Below the pieces are notes generated by a model that saw only the letters and a program-made list of their open reading frames with translations, was not told the DNA's origin and did not search any database. The position numbers and the translations under genes are program-made. 64,000 nucleotides of DNA from Leifsonia sp. AK011. Its GTDB lineage: Bacteria; Actinomycetota; Actinomycetes; Actinomycetales; Microbacteriaceae. Location: positions 1,736,001-1,800,000 of the forward strand of contig NZ_JACCCH010000001.1 in NCBI RefSeq assembly GCF_013410945.1, read 5' to 3'. Positions 47,552-55,870 of this stretch are shown here, piece by piece. Within the stretch, counting starts at the first letter, position 1; every line of letters begins with the position of its first letter.

Positions 47552-48364
47552 CTAGGCCGTGACTCGACGAGCGGCGCGACGCGGCGGCAGCGGAACTACG
47601 GGGGAGGTGGTCGCCTGGTAGTCCGCGTACTCCGGGTAGCGCGACTTGGTGATCGACTCGGTGAAGATCGTCGAGCCGATGAACAGGCCGGTGAGCAGGA
47701 GTGCGCCGAGAACCGTCCACTGCAGGAGCGAGCCGGCCGCAATCGCGCCGAAGAGGAAGAGCGCCCACCACTGCGCCTGCTCGAAGAAGAAATTGGGATG
47801 CCGCGAGTACTTCCACAGTCCCGTCTGCAGGAATCGCGGACGGAAGTCGGCCCCGCCGGCCTTCTTCTGCTGGTGGAAATTCCACTGCTGCTGGTCGGCG
47901 ATCGTCTCGCCGGCCAGCAACGCGAGGAAGAGCACCGTCACAGCGACGTCGAGAACTCCGAATGGAGTGTCGCGGTGCTCGAACGCCGTGAGGGTCGGGA
48001 GCGTGATGAGCACGAGGATCGTGTTCTGGTACAGCACGATGAAGAGCAGATTGAAGATCTCGAACTGCCACCCCTTCATGCGAGCACGAAGGATCGGCCA
48101 GCGGTAGTCCTCGGTGCCCGAGTAGCCGCCCTTCCTCGCGAAGTTGAAGGTGAGCCGGGCCCCCCAGAGCGTCACAAGCACGGCCATGACGTTGAGGCGG
48201 GTGTCGGCGAGCCCCGCGTACGCGGCGAAGACCCACACGTAGATCACCGGAACGATCGACCACAGACGATCGACCCAGGAGTGTTCCTTCGTGATGAGGG
48301 ACATGATCCAGGTGAAGGCGCACACTGCTGCCGCGATGAGGATGACGGTGACGAGCGGAGACAT
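47552..48364 (-). CDS. DUF1295 integral membrane protein
   Basis: A membrane protein of 270 aa with about six helices, related to steroid 5-alpha-reductase/isoprenylcysteine methyltransferase-like proteins. Family signatures are near the C-terminal half: QTGLWKYSRHPNFFFEQAQW and RYPEYADYQATT. Upstream are HSWVDRLWSIVPVIYVW and GARLTFNFARKGGYSGTEDY. The physiological substrate is unknown. It starts 58 bp from the divergent pgsA and shares its intergenic promoter region. Confidence 0.9.
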   Translation of the reverse strand: MSPLVTVILIAAAVCAFTWIMSLITKEHSWVDRLWSIVPVIYVWVFAAYAGLADTRLNVMAVLVTLWGARLTFNFARKGGYSGTEDYRWPILRARMKGWQFEIFNLLFIVLYQNTILVLITLPTLTAFEHRDTPFGVLDVAVTVLFLALLAGETIADQQQWNFHQQKKAGGADFRPRFLQTGLWKYSRHPNFFFEQAQWWALFLFGAIAAGSLLQWTVLGALLLTGLFIGSTIFTESITKSRYPEYADYQATTSPVVPLPPRRAARRVTA

Positions 48365-48422
48365 GACCGCATCCTACTGCTGCGTCGGATCGCGGTCACC
48401 GTCGCCTCGCTAGACTCCAGTC
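48365..48422. promoter_or_regulatory. Back-to-back promoters of the DUF1295 gene and pgsA
   Basis: TAGGAT on the minus strand (48371-48376) and TAGACT on the plus strand (48411-48416) each end 6 nt before a start codon. Only 34 bp separate the two -10 boxes, so the expected -35 regions overlap and the promoters may compete. Confidence 0.5.
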
Positions 48423-49040
48423 GTGGGATCGACCAGGGCGAGTGACGTCAGTAGCAGGGTGCTGACCGTACCCAACCTGCTGAGCTTCCTGCGGCTCCTT
48501 CTCGTGCCCGTGTTCCTTTCGCTCATCATCCAGGGCAATGATGCCCTCGCCCTTCTCGTCCTCGTGATCTCGAGCGTCACAGACTTCCTCGACGGGCTCA
48601 TTGCGCGAACGTTCCGCCAGATCTCAAGGCTGGGACAGCTTCTCGATCCGGCCGCTGACCGGCTCTTCATCTTCGCTGCGCTTATCGGACTGGCCGTGCG
48701 CGAGGTGATTCCGTGGTGGCTGCTGGTCATCATCGTCGGGCGCGACGTGATGCTCCTCGGCATTGGCATCGTCCTCGCAAACTTCGGGTTCGGTCCGCTC
48801 CCGGTTCATCACCTCGGCAAGGTCGCAACCCTCTGCCTGTTCTATGCACTGCCCATCCTCATGCTGGGCCAGGCCTTCCCGGATGTCGCGTGGATCGCCG
48901 ATCCGTTGGGATGGGCCTTCGCGATCTGGGGCGCCTTCCTCTACTGGTGGGCTGGGGCCGTGTACCTCATCGAGGCGGTCAGGGTGGTTCGGATGACGAG
49001 GGTCGAGGACCGTGCGAAATCCGATACGCTGGGTGGCTAG
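48423..49040 (+). CDS. pgsA: CDP-alcohol phosphatidyltransferase, PgsA-like
   Basis: Integral membrane enzyme of 205 aa, probably making phosphatidylglycerol phosphate. The full CDP-OH-P catalytic motif is present: TDFLDGLIARTF, then SRLGQLLDPAADR, with the Asp quartet and Arg. PNLLSFLRLLLVP precedes it. About five membrane helices. It lies just upstream of garA as mycobacterial pgsA2 lies near garA. Cardiolipin-synthase activity of related proteins is an alternative. GTG start with leaderless -10. Confidence 0.87.
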   Translation: MGSTRASDVSSRVLTVPNLLSFLRLLLVPVFLSLIIQGNDALALLVLVISSVTDFLDGLIARTFRQISRLGQLLDPAADRLFIFAALIGLAVREVIPWWLLVIIVGRDVMLLGIGIVLANFGFGPLPVHHLGKVATLCLFYALPILMLGQAFPDVAWIADPLGWAFAIWGAFLYWWAGAVYLIEAVRVVRMTRVEDRAKSDTLGG

Positions 49041-49057
49041 AACAAGGAGGGTTTCCG

Positions 49058-49534
49058 ATGGTTGATTCCGCTGGTCAGGATGACACCGCCGGTAGGGTGC
49101 CCTCAAGCGACGACACCACCGTTCACTACGGTGATGAATTCGCGGCACAGCTGGCGGCGCTCGATGGTGGAGTTTCCGGTGAAGAGGTCGACGCGATTGC
49201 CGCTCTTCCCTCCGGATCTGCTCTCCTCATCGTGAGGCGCGGGCCCAACGTCGGTGCTCGCTTCCTGTTGGACGGGGATGTCACGACCGTCGGTCGCCAT
49301 CCCGACGCGGACATCTTCCTCGACGACGTGACCGTGTCGCGTCGTCACGCTGAATTCCTGCGTCACGGAACGACGTTCCAGGTCAAGGACCTCGGTTCGC
49401 TGAACGGCACGTACTTCGACGGTGTTCGCATCGACACCGCGCTCCTCAGCGACGGTGCAGAGGTGCAAGTGGGCAAGTTCCGACTGACGTTCTATGCGTC
49501 ACGGCTGGATCTCGCTCACCTGGCTGGTTCGTAG
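49058..49534 (+). CDS. garA: FHA-domain regulator, GarA/OdhI type
   Basis: A phospho-switch protein of 158 aa. In mycobacteria and corynebacteria the homologues inhibit 2-oxoglutarate dehydrogenase and act on glutamate metabolism unless phosphorylated. The N-terminal regulatory Thr pair is at residues 20-21 (SSDDTTVHYGDEF), the position of Thr21/22 in GarA. The FHA domain is at about 72-145: TVGRHPDADIFLDDVTVSRR, then HAEF and LGSLNGTYFDGVRI. AAGGAGG precedes the ATG. The candidate kinase is the Ser/Thr kinase at 60930-62861. Confidence 0.9.
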   Translation: MVDSAGQDDTAGRVPSSDDTTVHYGDEFAAQLAALDGGVSGEEVDAIAALPSGSALLIVRRGPNVGARFLLDGDVTTVGRHPDADIFLDDVTVSRRHAEFLRHGTTFQVKDLGSLNGTYFDGVRIDTALLSDGAEVQVGKFRLTFYASRLDLAHLAGS

Positions 49535-50232
49535 TGCCGCGCAGTGCGGCCCAGACGCGCGCGTCTGGGAGTTCCTCGCTATTGAGCATTGGCCAGGTGC
49601 TCGCCAAGCTCAACCCGGAGTTTCCCGACCTGTCGCCGTCCAAGCTGCGGTTCCTCGAGGAACGACAACTCGTCTCCCCGGCGCGAACCGAGTCCGGCTA
49701 CCGCAAGTTCTCGGCCGCTGACATGGATCGGCTCCGCTTCGTACTCACGATGCAGCGTGACCACTACCTCCCGCTCAAGGTCATCCGGGGATTCCTCGAG
49801 GACCTCGATGCCGGTCGAACCCCGGAGTTGCCCGGCGGCGCTGTTGCAGCGCCTTCAATGCTCTCCTCTGAGCGGAAGCTCACGAAGGATGAGTTGATTC
49901 GTGAGGCCGGCGCGAACGCGATGCTCCTCGGCGATGCGATCTCGGCGTCTCTCATCGTTCCGGGTGAGGTCTTCGGGGAGGACGCCCTCTACGTGCTCAA
50001 GGCCCTCGTGGAGTTGCAGAGATCCGGAATCGAGCCGCGTCACCTTCGGGGCTTCCGCGCAGCGGCCGAGCGTGAACTGGGCCTCATCGAGAACGCTCTC
50101 ATGCCCGTCGCACGCCGCAAGGATGCCGCGAGCAGGGCGCGGGCGGCCGAGATGGCGCGCGAGATCGCAGGGCAGCTCGAAATTGTTCGGAGCAGTCTCA
50201 TCCGATCTGCCCTGACACGACTTGATTCGTAG
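49534..50232 (+). CDS. ftsR: MerR-family regulator, FtsR (Rv1828-like)
   Basis: A regulator of 232 aa. The winged helix follows a short lead: SIGQVLAKLNPEFPDLSPSK, then LRFLEERQLVSPART, then SGYRKFSAADMDRLRFVL. The long C-terminal helical region is family specific. Position after garA matches Rv1828 and corynebacterial FtsR, which is reported to act on ftsZ. The GTG at 49534 shares a base with the garA stop (TAGTG). A later start near 49584 is possible since the first 17 residues look non-conserved. Confidence 0.85.
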   Translation: MPRSAAQTRASGSSSLLSIGQVLAKLNPEFPDLSPSKLRFLEERQLVSPARTESGYRKFSAADMDRLRFVLTMQRDHYLPLKVIRGFLEDLDAGRTPELPGGAVAAPSMLSSERKLTKDELIREAGANAMLLGDAISASLIVPGEVFGEDALYVLKALVELQRSGIEPRHLRGFRAAAERELGLIENALMPVARRKDAASRARAAEMAREIAGQLEIVRSSLIRSALTRLDS

Positions 50233-50321
50233 TAGCGTCGAATCAATCCGACACGCCCGGCTAGTGTCGGCGATCCGCCCTCGCGGTGAGTACCGTGGGG
50301 AGCCGCAAGACATTAAGCGTC

Positions 50322-50339
50322 AACCTCAAGATGAGGGTT
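50322..50339. promoter_or_regulatory. Imperfect inverted repeat before the second merR gene
   Basis: AACCTCA-AGA-TGAGGGTT has one extra base in the right arm. It lies 25 bp before the ATG at 50364 and is a candidate binding site for one of the two flanking MerR regulators. Confidence 0.4.
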
Positions 50340-50363
50340 TGGCTAGCCAGAAGGAGCCCGGAC

Positions 50364-50915
50364 ATGACTGAACTCAGCCGTAACGAGGAGACTCGCTACG
50401 ACCTCGGTCTGCTCTTCACCGATGGGCTCCCGGAGCTCGACGACGCAGCGGGCTACCGCGGTGCCATTGCGGCTCGCGCGGCGGGCATCAGCTACCGTCA
50501 GCTCGACTACTGGGCTCGCACCCAGCTCGTCGAGCCCACCGTTCGCGGTGCGGCCGGTTCCGGTTCCCAGCGACTCTACGGCTTCCGCGACATCCTTGTT
50601 CTCAAGCTCGTCAAGCGTCTTCTCGACACCGGGATCTCGCTGCAGCAGATTCGCGTGGCGGTCAACCAGCTGCGCGAAGCCGGCATCAACGACCTCGCCC
50701 AGACGACTCTCATGAGCGACGGTGCCAGCGTCTACCTGTGCACGTCGAACGACGAGGTCATCGACCTCGTGAGCCGTGGCCAGGGCGTTTTCGGCATCGC
50801 CGTGGGCAAGGTCCTGCGTGAGGTCGAGCAGGATCTCGTGGAGCTCGACTCCACCCCGGCTGAGGACCCGATGGACGAGCTCGCCCGTCGTCGCGCCGCC
50901 CGCGCCGCTTCCTAA
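50364..50915 (+). CDS. MerR-family regulator (Rv1830-like)
   Basis: A regulator of 183 aa. The DNA-binding domain starts unusually late, at about residue 30 (YRGAIAARAAGISYRQLDYW, then ARTQLVEPTVRGA, then SQRLYGFRDILVLKLVKRLL). Residues 1-29 are an acidic lead (YDLGLLFTDGLPELDD). The C-terminal part contains GASVYLCTSNDEVIDLVSRG and a helical tail. AGGAG lies 8 nt before ATG 50364. The mycobacterial order has a DUF151 nuclease gene (Rv1829) between the two merR genes. It is missing here. Confidence 0.85.
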   Translation: MTELSRNEETRYDLGLLFTDGLPELDDAAGYRGAIAARAAGISYRQLDYWARTQLVEPTVRGAAGSGSQRLYGFRDILVLKLVKRLLDTGISLQQIRVAVNQLREAGINDLAQTTLMSDGASVYLCTSNDEVIDLVSRGQGVFGIAVGKVLREVEQDLVELDSTPAEDPMDELARRRAARAAS

Positions 50916-50999
50916 CGCAGCGGAGTCGCGACGAGGCGGGCGTCAGCCTCGCTGCGCTCGTGATGATGACGACGGGACAGTCGTCGGTAGCGCGAGGGC

Positions 51000-51809
51000 C
51001 TAGACAGGCTCCTCGGCGAATTCGCCGATCCTGGCTGCGCGCATCACACGCTCGAGCAACTGGTCGAAGTTGCGCGACATCTCCTGTGCGCTCTCGCCGG
51101 GCCAGACGTGAAGGGGCTTGGCAGCGCCCTGGGCCTGTTGGAGTGACGTACGCTCCGGCAACTGCGGACTCAGCACGAGCGGGCCGAACATGTCGCGCAG
51201 CTCCTTGATGCGGAACTGGTGCTCCAGCGACTGCGAACGGAGTCGGTTCACGATGATGCCGAGGGGCTGGAGACGAGGGGAGAGCCCACGACGGATCTCC
51301 TCGATGGCCCGGAGCGCGCGATCGGCGGCGGCGACGGAGAAGAGCCCCGGCTCGGTGACGATGGTGACGCGGTCACTGGCGGCCCAGGCCGTGCGGGTGA
51401 GTGCGTTGAGCGAGGGTGCGCAGTCGATGAGAACGAGGTCGTAGTCGGCCTCGACATTGGCGAGGGCCTCCTCGAGCTTCCAGATGTCGCGGATGCTCGG
51501 ATGCGGGCCGTCGAAGTTGATGGCGGAGGGGGAACCGATGAGAACGTCGATCTTGCCCGGGCGGCCCTTGGTCCATCCGCTCGGAGCGATCGCAGCGCGA
51601 ACGATCTTCTCCTTGGGCGAGGCCAGGACGTCTGCGATGTTGAGGTGACCGGAGACGTCGATGTCCATTCCGGTCGACACATCCGACTGCGGGTCGAGGT
51701 CGACGACGAGGGTCCGGAGGCCACGCGCGAAAGCCGCTGAGGCAAGCCCGAGCGTCACCGTGGTCTTTCCCACGCCTCCCTTGAGAGAGCTGACACTGAG
51801 TACATGCAC
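51000..51809 (-). CDS. Orphan ParA-family ATPase
   Basis: Deviant-Walker ATPase of 269 aa. It begins almost directly with the Walker A motif (VLSVSSLKGGVGKTTVTLGL), then VVDLDPQSDVSTGMDI and LVLIDCAPSLNALTR. No parB or cargo gene is adjacent. The GTG at 51809 is used: TATCGT ends 8 nt upstream, and longer frames have no RBS. Unlike the ParA at 14783 it lacks an N-terminal tail. It diverges from pyruvate carboxylase. The cargo is unknown. Confidence 0.86.
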   Translation of the reverse strand: MHVLSVSSLKGGVGKTTVTLGLASAAFARGLRTLVVDLDPQSDVSTGMDIDVSGHLNIADVLASPKEKIVRAAIAPSGWTKGRPGKIDVLIGSPSAINFDGPHPSIRDIWKLEEALANVEADYDLVLIDCAPSLNALTRTAWAASDRVTIVTEPGLFSVAAADRALRAIEEIRRGLSPRLQPLGIIVNRLRSQSLEHQFRIKELRDMFGPLVLSPQLPERTSLQQAQGAAKPLHVWPGESAQEMSRNFDQLLERVMRAARIGEFAEEPV

Positions 51810-51930
51810 GAACAACGACGATACCTTCACTACTGTTAAGAACCTAAAACGGAGGCACTTTGGGGCCGTCCGTTGGGCCAATTGCCAGAGTTCTCAGGCT
51901 CTGAGGGCTGGTCTTCACCGAAGGGACCGG

Positions 51931-54900
51931 ATGTTCAAGAAGATCCTCGTGGCGAACCGAGGCGAGATCGCGATTCGCGCATTCCGCGCCGCATTCGAAC
52001 TGGGCGCGAAGACTGTCGCGGTCTTCCCCTACGAGGACCGGAACTCCATGCACCGCCTCAAGGCTGACGAGGCCTACCAGATCGGTGAGGTTGGCCATCC
52101 GGTGCGCGCCTATCTCGACGTGAGCGAGATCATCCGGGTCGCCCTGGAATCGGGAGCTGATGCGATCTACCCCGGCTACGGCTTCCTCTCCGAGAATCCC
52201 GACCTCGCCCAGGCGGCGGCGGATGCTGGCATCACGTTCATCGGGCCGCCCACCAAGGTGCTCGAAATGGCGGGCAACAAGGTGACGGCCAAGGAACACG
52301 CCATCAGCGCGGGAGTTCCGGTGCTCAAATCGACGCCAGCCTCGAAAGACATCGATGAGCTGATCGCCGGAGCCGACGAGATCGGATTCCCCGTGTTTGC
52401 CAAGGCTGTCGCGGGCGGGGGCGGCCGCGGGATGAGGCGCGTGGACAAGAGGGAGGACCTCAGAGAGGCCCTCGAGGCCGCGATGCGCGAAGCCGACAGC
52501 GCGTTCGGCGACCCGACGATGTTCGTCGAGCAGGCCGTCGTGCGTCCTCGTCACATCGAGGTGCAGATCCTCGCCGATTCCGGCGGCGAGACCGTCCACC
52601 TCTTCGAGCGAGACTGCTCGGTGCAGCGCCGTCACCAGAAGGTCGTGGAGATCGCACCGGCGCCGAACCTCGATGAGGGCATCCGACAGGCCATGTATCG
52701 GGATGCCATCGCCTTCGCTCGCTCGATCGGCTACGTCAACGCGGGAACCGTGGAGTTCCTGCTCGATACCGCGGGGGAGCGCGCCGGCGAGCACGTCTTC
52801 ATTGAGATGAACCCCCGCATCCAGGTCGAGCACACGGTGACGGAGGAGGTCACTGACGTGGACCTCGTCCAATCGCAGATGCGCATCGCGTACGGTCAGA
52901 CCCTCGCCGAGCTCGGACTCCAGCAACACAACCTGCAGCTGCGCGGTGCCGCCCTGCAGTGCCGCATCACCACTGAGGATCCCGCAGCCGGATTCCGCCC
53001 GGACACGGGCAAGATCACGACCTACCGGTCACCCGGCGGCGCTGGCATCCGTCTCGATGGAGGCACCGTCGCCTCCGGTGCGCAGATCTCCCCCCACTTC
53101 GATTCGATGCTCGTGAAGATGACGTGCCGCGGCCGCGACTTCCGCGCTGCGGTGCTGCGTGCGCGCCGGGGGCTCGCCGAGTTCCGCCTTCGGGGCGTCA
53201 CCACGAACATCCCGTTTCTCCAGGCTGTCCTCGACGATCCTGACTTCGTCGCCGGTGACCTCAGTACGTCGTTCATTGAGGAACGACCCTGGTTGGTGCG
53301 GGGAAGGTCGTCGAAGGATCGTGGCACCAAGGTGCTCAACTGGCTCGCCGATGTCACCGTCAACCAGCCGAACGGCAACGGGGCGGGCCGCATCAACCCG
53401 AGCCTCAAGCTCCCGTCCGTGGACCTGGACGCGCCGGCGCCTGCGGGTTCTCGGCAGCGGCTTCTCGAACTCGGGCCCGTGGGCTTCGCGTCGTCGCTCC
53501 GTGCGCAGACGGCTCTCGCCGTGACGGAGACCACGTTCCGGGACGCCCACCAGTCCCTGTTGGCGACGCGCGTGAGAACCCGCGATCTCGTCGCCGTGCT
53601 TCCTCATGTCGCTCGCCTGACGCCAGGACTGCTCTCCGTCGAGGCGTGGGGCGGTGCCACCTACGATGTAGCCCTTCGCTTCCTCGGGGAGGACCCCTGG
53701 GAGCGTCTGGCAGCCGTGCGCGACGCGGTTCCCAACATCGCCGTCCAGATGCTGCTGCGCGGCCGCAACACTGTCGGCTACACGCCGTACCCGACCGAGG
53801 TCACCGACGCCTTCGTGCGTGAGGCGGCGGCCACCGGAGTGGACATCTTCCGCATCTTCGATGCTCTCAACGACGTGTCTCAGATGCGTCCGGCGATCGA
53901 CGCGGTGCTCGAGACGGGCACCGCTGTCGCGGAGGTCGCCGTCTGCTACACGGGCGATCTCCTGGACCCCGCAGAGAAGCTCTACACCCTCGACTACTAC
54001 CTCCGTCTCGCCGAGCAGATGGTCGACGCCGGCGCTCACATACTTGCCGTGAAGGACATGGCCGGACTGCTCCGCGCAGAGGCGGCGTACGAGCTCGTGA
54101 GCGCGCTCAGATCCCGATTCGATGTTCCTGTCCATGTCCACACCCACGACACGGCAGGCGGCCAGCTGGCCACGCTCCTTGCCGCGTCCCGGGCGGGCGC
54201 AGATGCGGTCGACGTCGCGAGCGCGCCGATGGCCGGCACGACCAGCCAGCCCTCCGCTTCCGCCCTCGTGGCGGCGCTCGCCCACACCGAGCGCGATACC
54301 GGATTGTCGCTGCAAGCGGTCTCAGATCTCGAGCCGTACTGGGAGGCCGTACGACAGGTCTACAAGCCATTCGAGTCGGGACTTCCCGGGCCCACGGGGC
54401 GCGTCTATCACCACGAGATTCCCGGCGGCCAGCTCTCGAACCTTCGTCAGCAGGCGATCGCGCTGGGGCTCGGCGACCAGTTCGAGAAGGTAGAGGACTG
54501 GTACGCGGCGGCCAATCGCATCCTCGGTCGCCCTCCGAAGGTCACCCCATCGTCGAAGGTCGTCGGCGATCTCGCTCTTGCCCTCGCGGCAGCGAATGCC
54601 GATCCCGACGATTTCGAACAGAACCCCGAGCGCTACGACATCCCTGACTCCGTCATAGGTTTCATGGCTGGCGAACTCGGCGAGCTTCCGGGCGGTTGGC
54701 CCGAGCCGTTCCGCACGAAGGTTCTCGAGGGACGCACCGTGAAGATCGGTGTCGAACCCCTGAGCGCTGAGGATGCCGCTGCCCTCGACGGCGACTCCGT
54801 GCAACGTCGTTCGGCACTCAACCGGCTCCTGTTCCCGGGTCCGACGAAGGCATTCGAGCAGGTGCGGGAAACCTACGGTGACCTCTCCGTGCTCGAGACG

Positions 54901-55353
54901 CCGGACTACCTCTACGGCCTCCACCAGGGCCAGGAGCACATCGCCACGCTCGACAAGGGGGTGAGCCTCTTCGTCGGGCTCGAGGCGATCGGCGAGGCTG
55001 ACGACAAGGGCATGCGCACCGTGATGGCGACACTCAACGGTCAGCTCCGCCCGGTGTTCGTGCGCGACCACAGCATCTCGGTTGACTCAGCATCAACGGA
55101 GAAGGCCGATCCGGGTACGCCGGGCCACGTGCCGGCGCCCTTCTCGGGTGTTGTGACACTGCAGGTGAATCCGGGCGATGTCGTCTCCGCTGGCCAGGCG
55201 GTGGCGACGATCGAGGCGATGAAGATGGAGGCCGCGATCACCGCCGCAGTCTCCGGCGTTGTCAAGCGTCTGGCAATACTGAAGACGCAGCAGGTCGACG
55301 CCGGTGACCTGCTGCTCGAGATCGAGGCGCTCCCCGCGCAGATGGCGAACTGA
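51931..55353 (+). CDS. pyc: Pyruvate carboxylase
   Basis: Biotin-dependent ATP-driven carboxylation of pyruvate to oxaloacetate, 1,140 aa on one chain. The biotin carboxylase domain is at 1-450 ([46 protein letters not shown]). The carboxyltransferase is at about 530-830 ([44 protein letters not shown]). The allosteric/PT region follows. The biotinyl domain has the carrier Lys in [11 protein letters not shown] near 1091. AAGGGA precedes ATG 51931. Peptide deformylase starts 1 bp after the stop. Confidence 0.97.
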   Translation: MFKKILVANRGEIAIRAFRAAFELGAKTVAVFPYEDRNSMHRLKADEAYQIGEVGHPVRAYLDVSEIIRVALESGADAIYPGYGFLSENPDLAQAAADAGITFIGPPTKVLEMAGNKVTAKEHAISAGVPVLKSTPASKDIDELIAGADEIGFPVFAKAVAGGGGRGMRRVDKREDLREALEAAMREADSAFGDPTMFVEQAVVRPRHIEVQILADSGGETVHLFERDCSVQRRHQKVVEIAPAPNLDEGIRQAMYRDAIAFARSIGYVNAGTVEFLLDTAGERAGEHVFIEMNPRIQVEHTVTEEVTDVDLVQSQMRIAYGQTLAELGLQQHNLQLRGAALQCRITTEDPAAGFRPDTGKITTYRSPGGAGIRLDGGTVASGAQISPHFDSMLVKMTCRGRDFRAAVLRARRGLAEFRLRGVTTNIPFLQAVLDDPDFVAGDLSTSFIEERPWLVRGRSSKDRGTKVLNWLADVTVNQPNGNGAGRINPSLKLPSVDLDAPAPAGSRQRLLELGPVGFASSLRAQTALAVTETTFRDAHQSLLATRVRTRDLVAVLPHVARLTPGLLSVEAWGGATYDVALRFLGEDPWERLAAVRDAVPNIAVQMLLRGRNTVGYTPYPTEVTDAFVREAAATGVDIFRIFDALNDVSQMRPAIDAVLETGTAVAEVAVCYTGDLLDPAEKLYTLDYYLRLAEQMVDAGAHILAVKDMAGLLRAEAAYELVSALRSRFDVPVHVHTHDTAGGQLATLLAASRAGADAVDVASAPMAGTTSQPSASALVAALAHTERDTGLSLQAVSDLEPYWEAVRQVYKPFESGLPGPTGRVYHHEIPGGQLSNLRQQAIALGLGDQFEKVEDWYAAANRILGRPPKVTPSSKVVGDLALALAAANADPDDFEQNPERYDIPDSVIGFMAGELGELPGGWPEPFRTKVLEGRTVKIGVEPLSAEDAAALDGDSVQRRSALNRLLFPGPTKAFEQVRETYGDLSVLETPDYLYGLHQGQEHIATLDKGVSLFVGLEAIGEADDKGMRTVMATLNGQLRPVFVRDHSISVDSASTEKADPGTPGHVPAPFSGVVTLQVNPGDVVSAGQAVATIEAMKMEAAITAAVSGVVKRLAILKTQQVDAGDLLLEIEALPAQMAN

Positions 55354-55354
55354 C

Positions 55355-55846
55355 ATGGCCGAACGACCGATTCGCCTCTTCGGCGACCCCGTCCTGCGAT
55401 CGCGATGCGACGTCATCCCCGTGGGTGACCCGCGTGCTGCACCCCTCGTCGCGGATCTGCTCGAGAATGTGAGGATCCCGGGGCGCGCCGGCCTCGCGGC
55501 GAACCAGATCGGTGTGGGTCTCCGTGCGTTCAGTTACAACATCGATGGTGACGTCGGGTACGTGATCAATCCAGAGCTCGTCGAGGTCTCTGGTGAACCG
55601 GAACTGGTGGAGGAGGGTTGCCTCTCCGTGCCCGGTTTCTACTTCCCGCGGCGGCGGTACCCGTTCGCGCGGGTGCGGGGCGTTGACCTCGACGGCAACG
55701 TCGTGGAGATCAGTGGGGAGGGCCTCATGGCACAGGCGCTCCAGCACGAAGTCGACCACCTCGACGGGCACCTCTACATCGAGGGACTCGAGCCCGAAGC
55801 GAAGCGCGAGGCGATGCGTGCGATCCGGCAGGCACCCTGGTACTAG
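55355..55846 (+). CDS. def: Peptide deformylase
   Basis: Removes the N-formyl group from nascent proteins, 163 aa. Motif 1 is [10 protein letters not shown], motif 2 is EEGCLSVPG with the metal-binding Cys, and motif 3 is [10 protein letters not shown] with two His ligands and the catalytic Glu. In motif 3 Val replaces the usual Phe of HEFDHL, a change I regard as tolerated. ATG 55355 follows the pyc stop by one base, so expression probably depends on pyc translation. Confidence 0.93.
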   Translation: MAERPIRLFGDPVLRSRCDVIPVGDPRAAPLVADLLENVRIPGRAGLAANQIGVGLRAFSYNIDGDVGYVINPELVEVSGEPELVEEGCLSVPGFYFPRRRYPFARVRGVDLDGNVVEISGEGLMAQALQHEVDHLDGHLYIEGLEPEAKREAMRAIRQAPWY

Positions 55847-55870
55847 GGCGCCCGCCGGAACTGCTGCGCG

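Noticed and set aside
50916-50999. Short dyads (CGAGGC/GCCTCG and GACGAC/GTCGTC) between the merR and parA genes
   Set aside because: Location is right for a bidirectional terminator, but the 6-bp stems are too weak to list as a feature.
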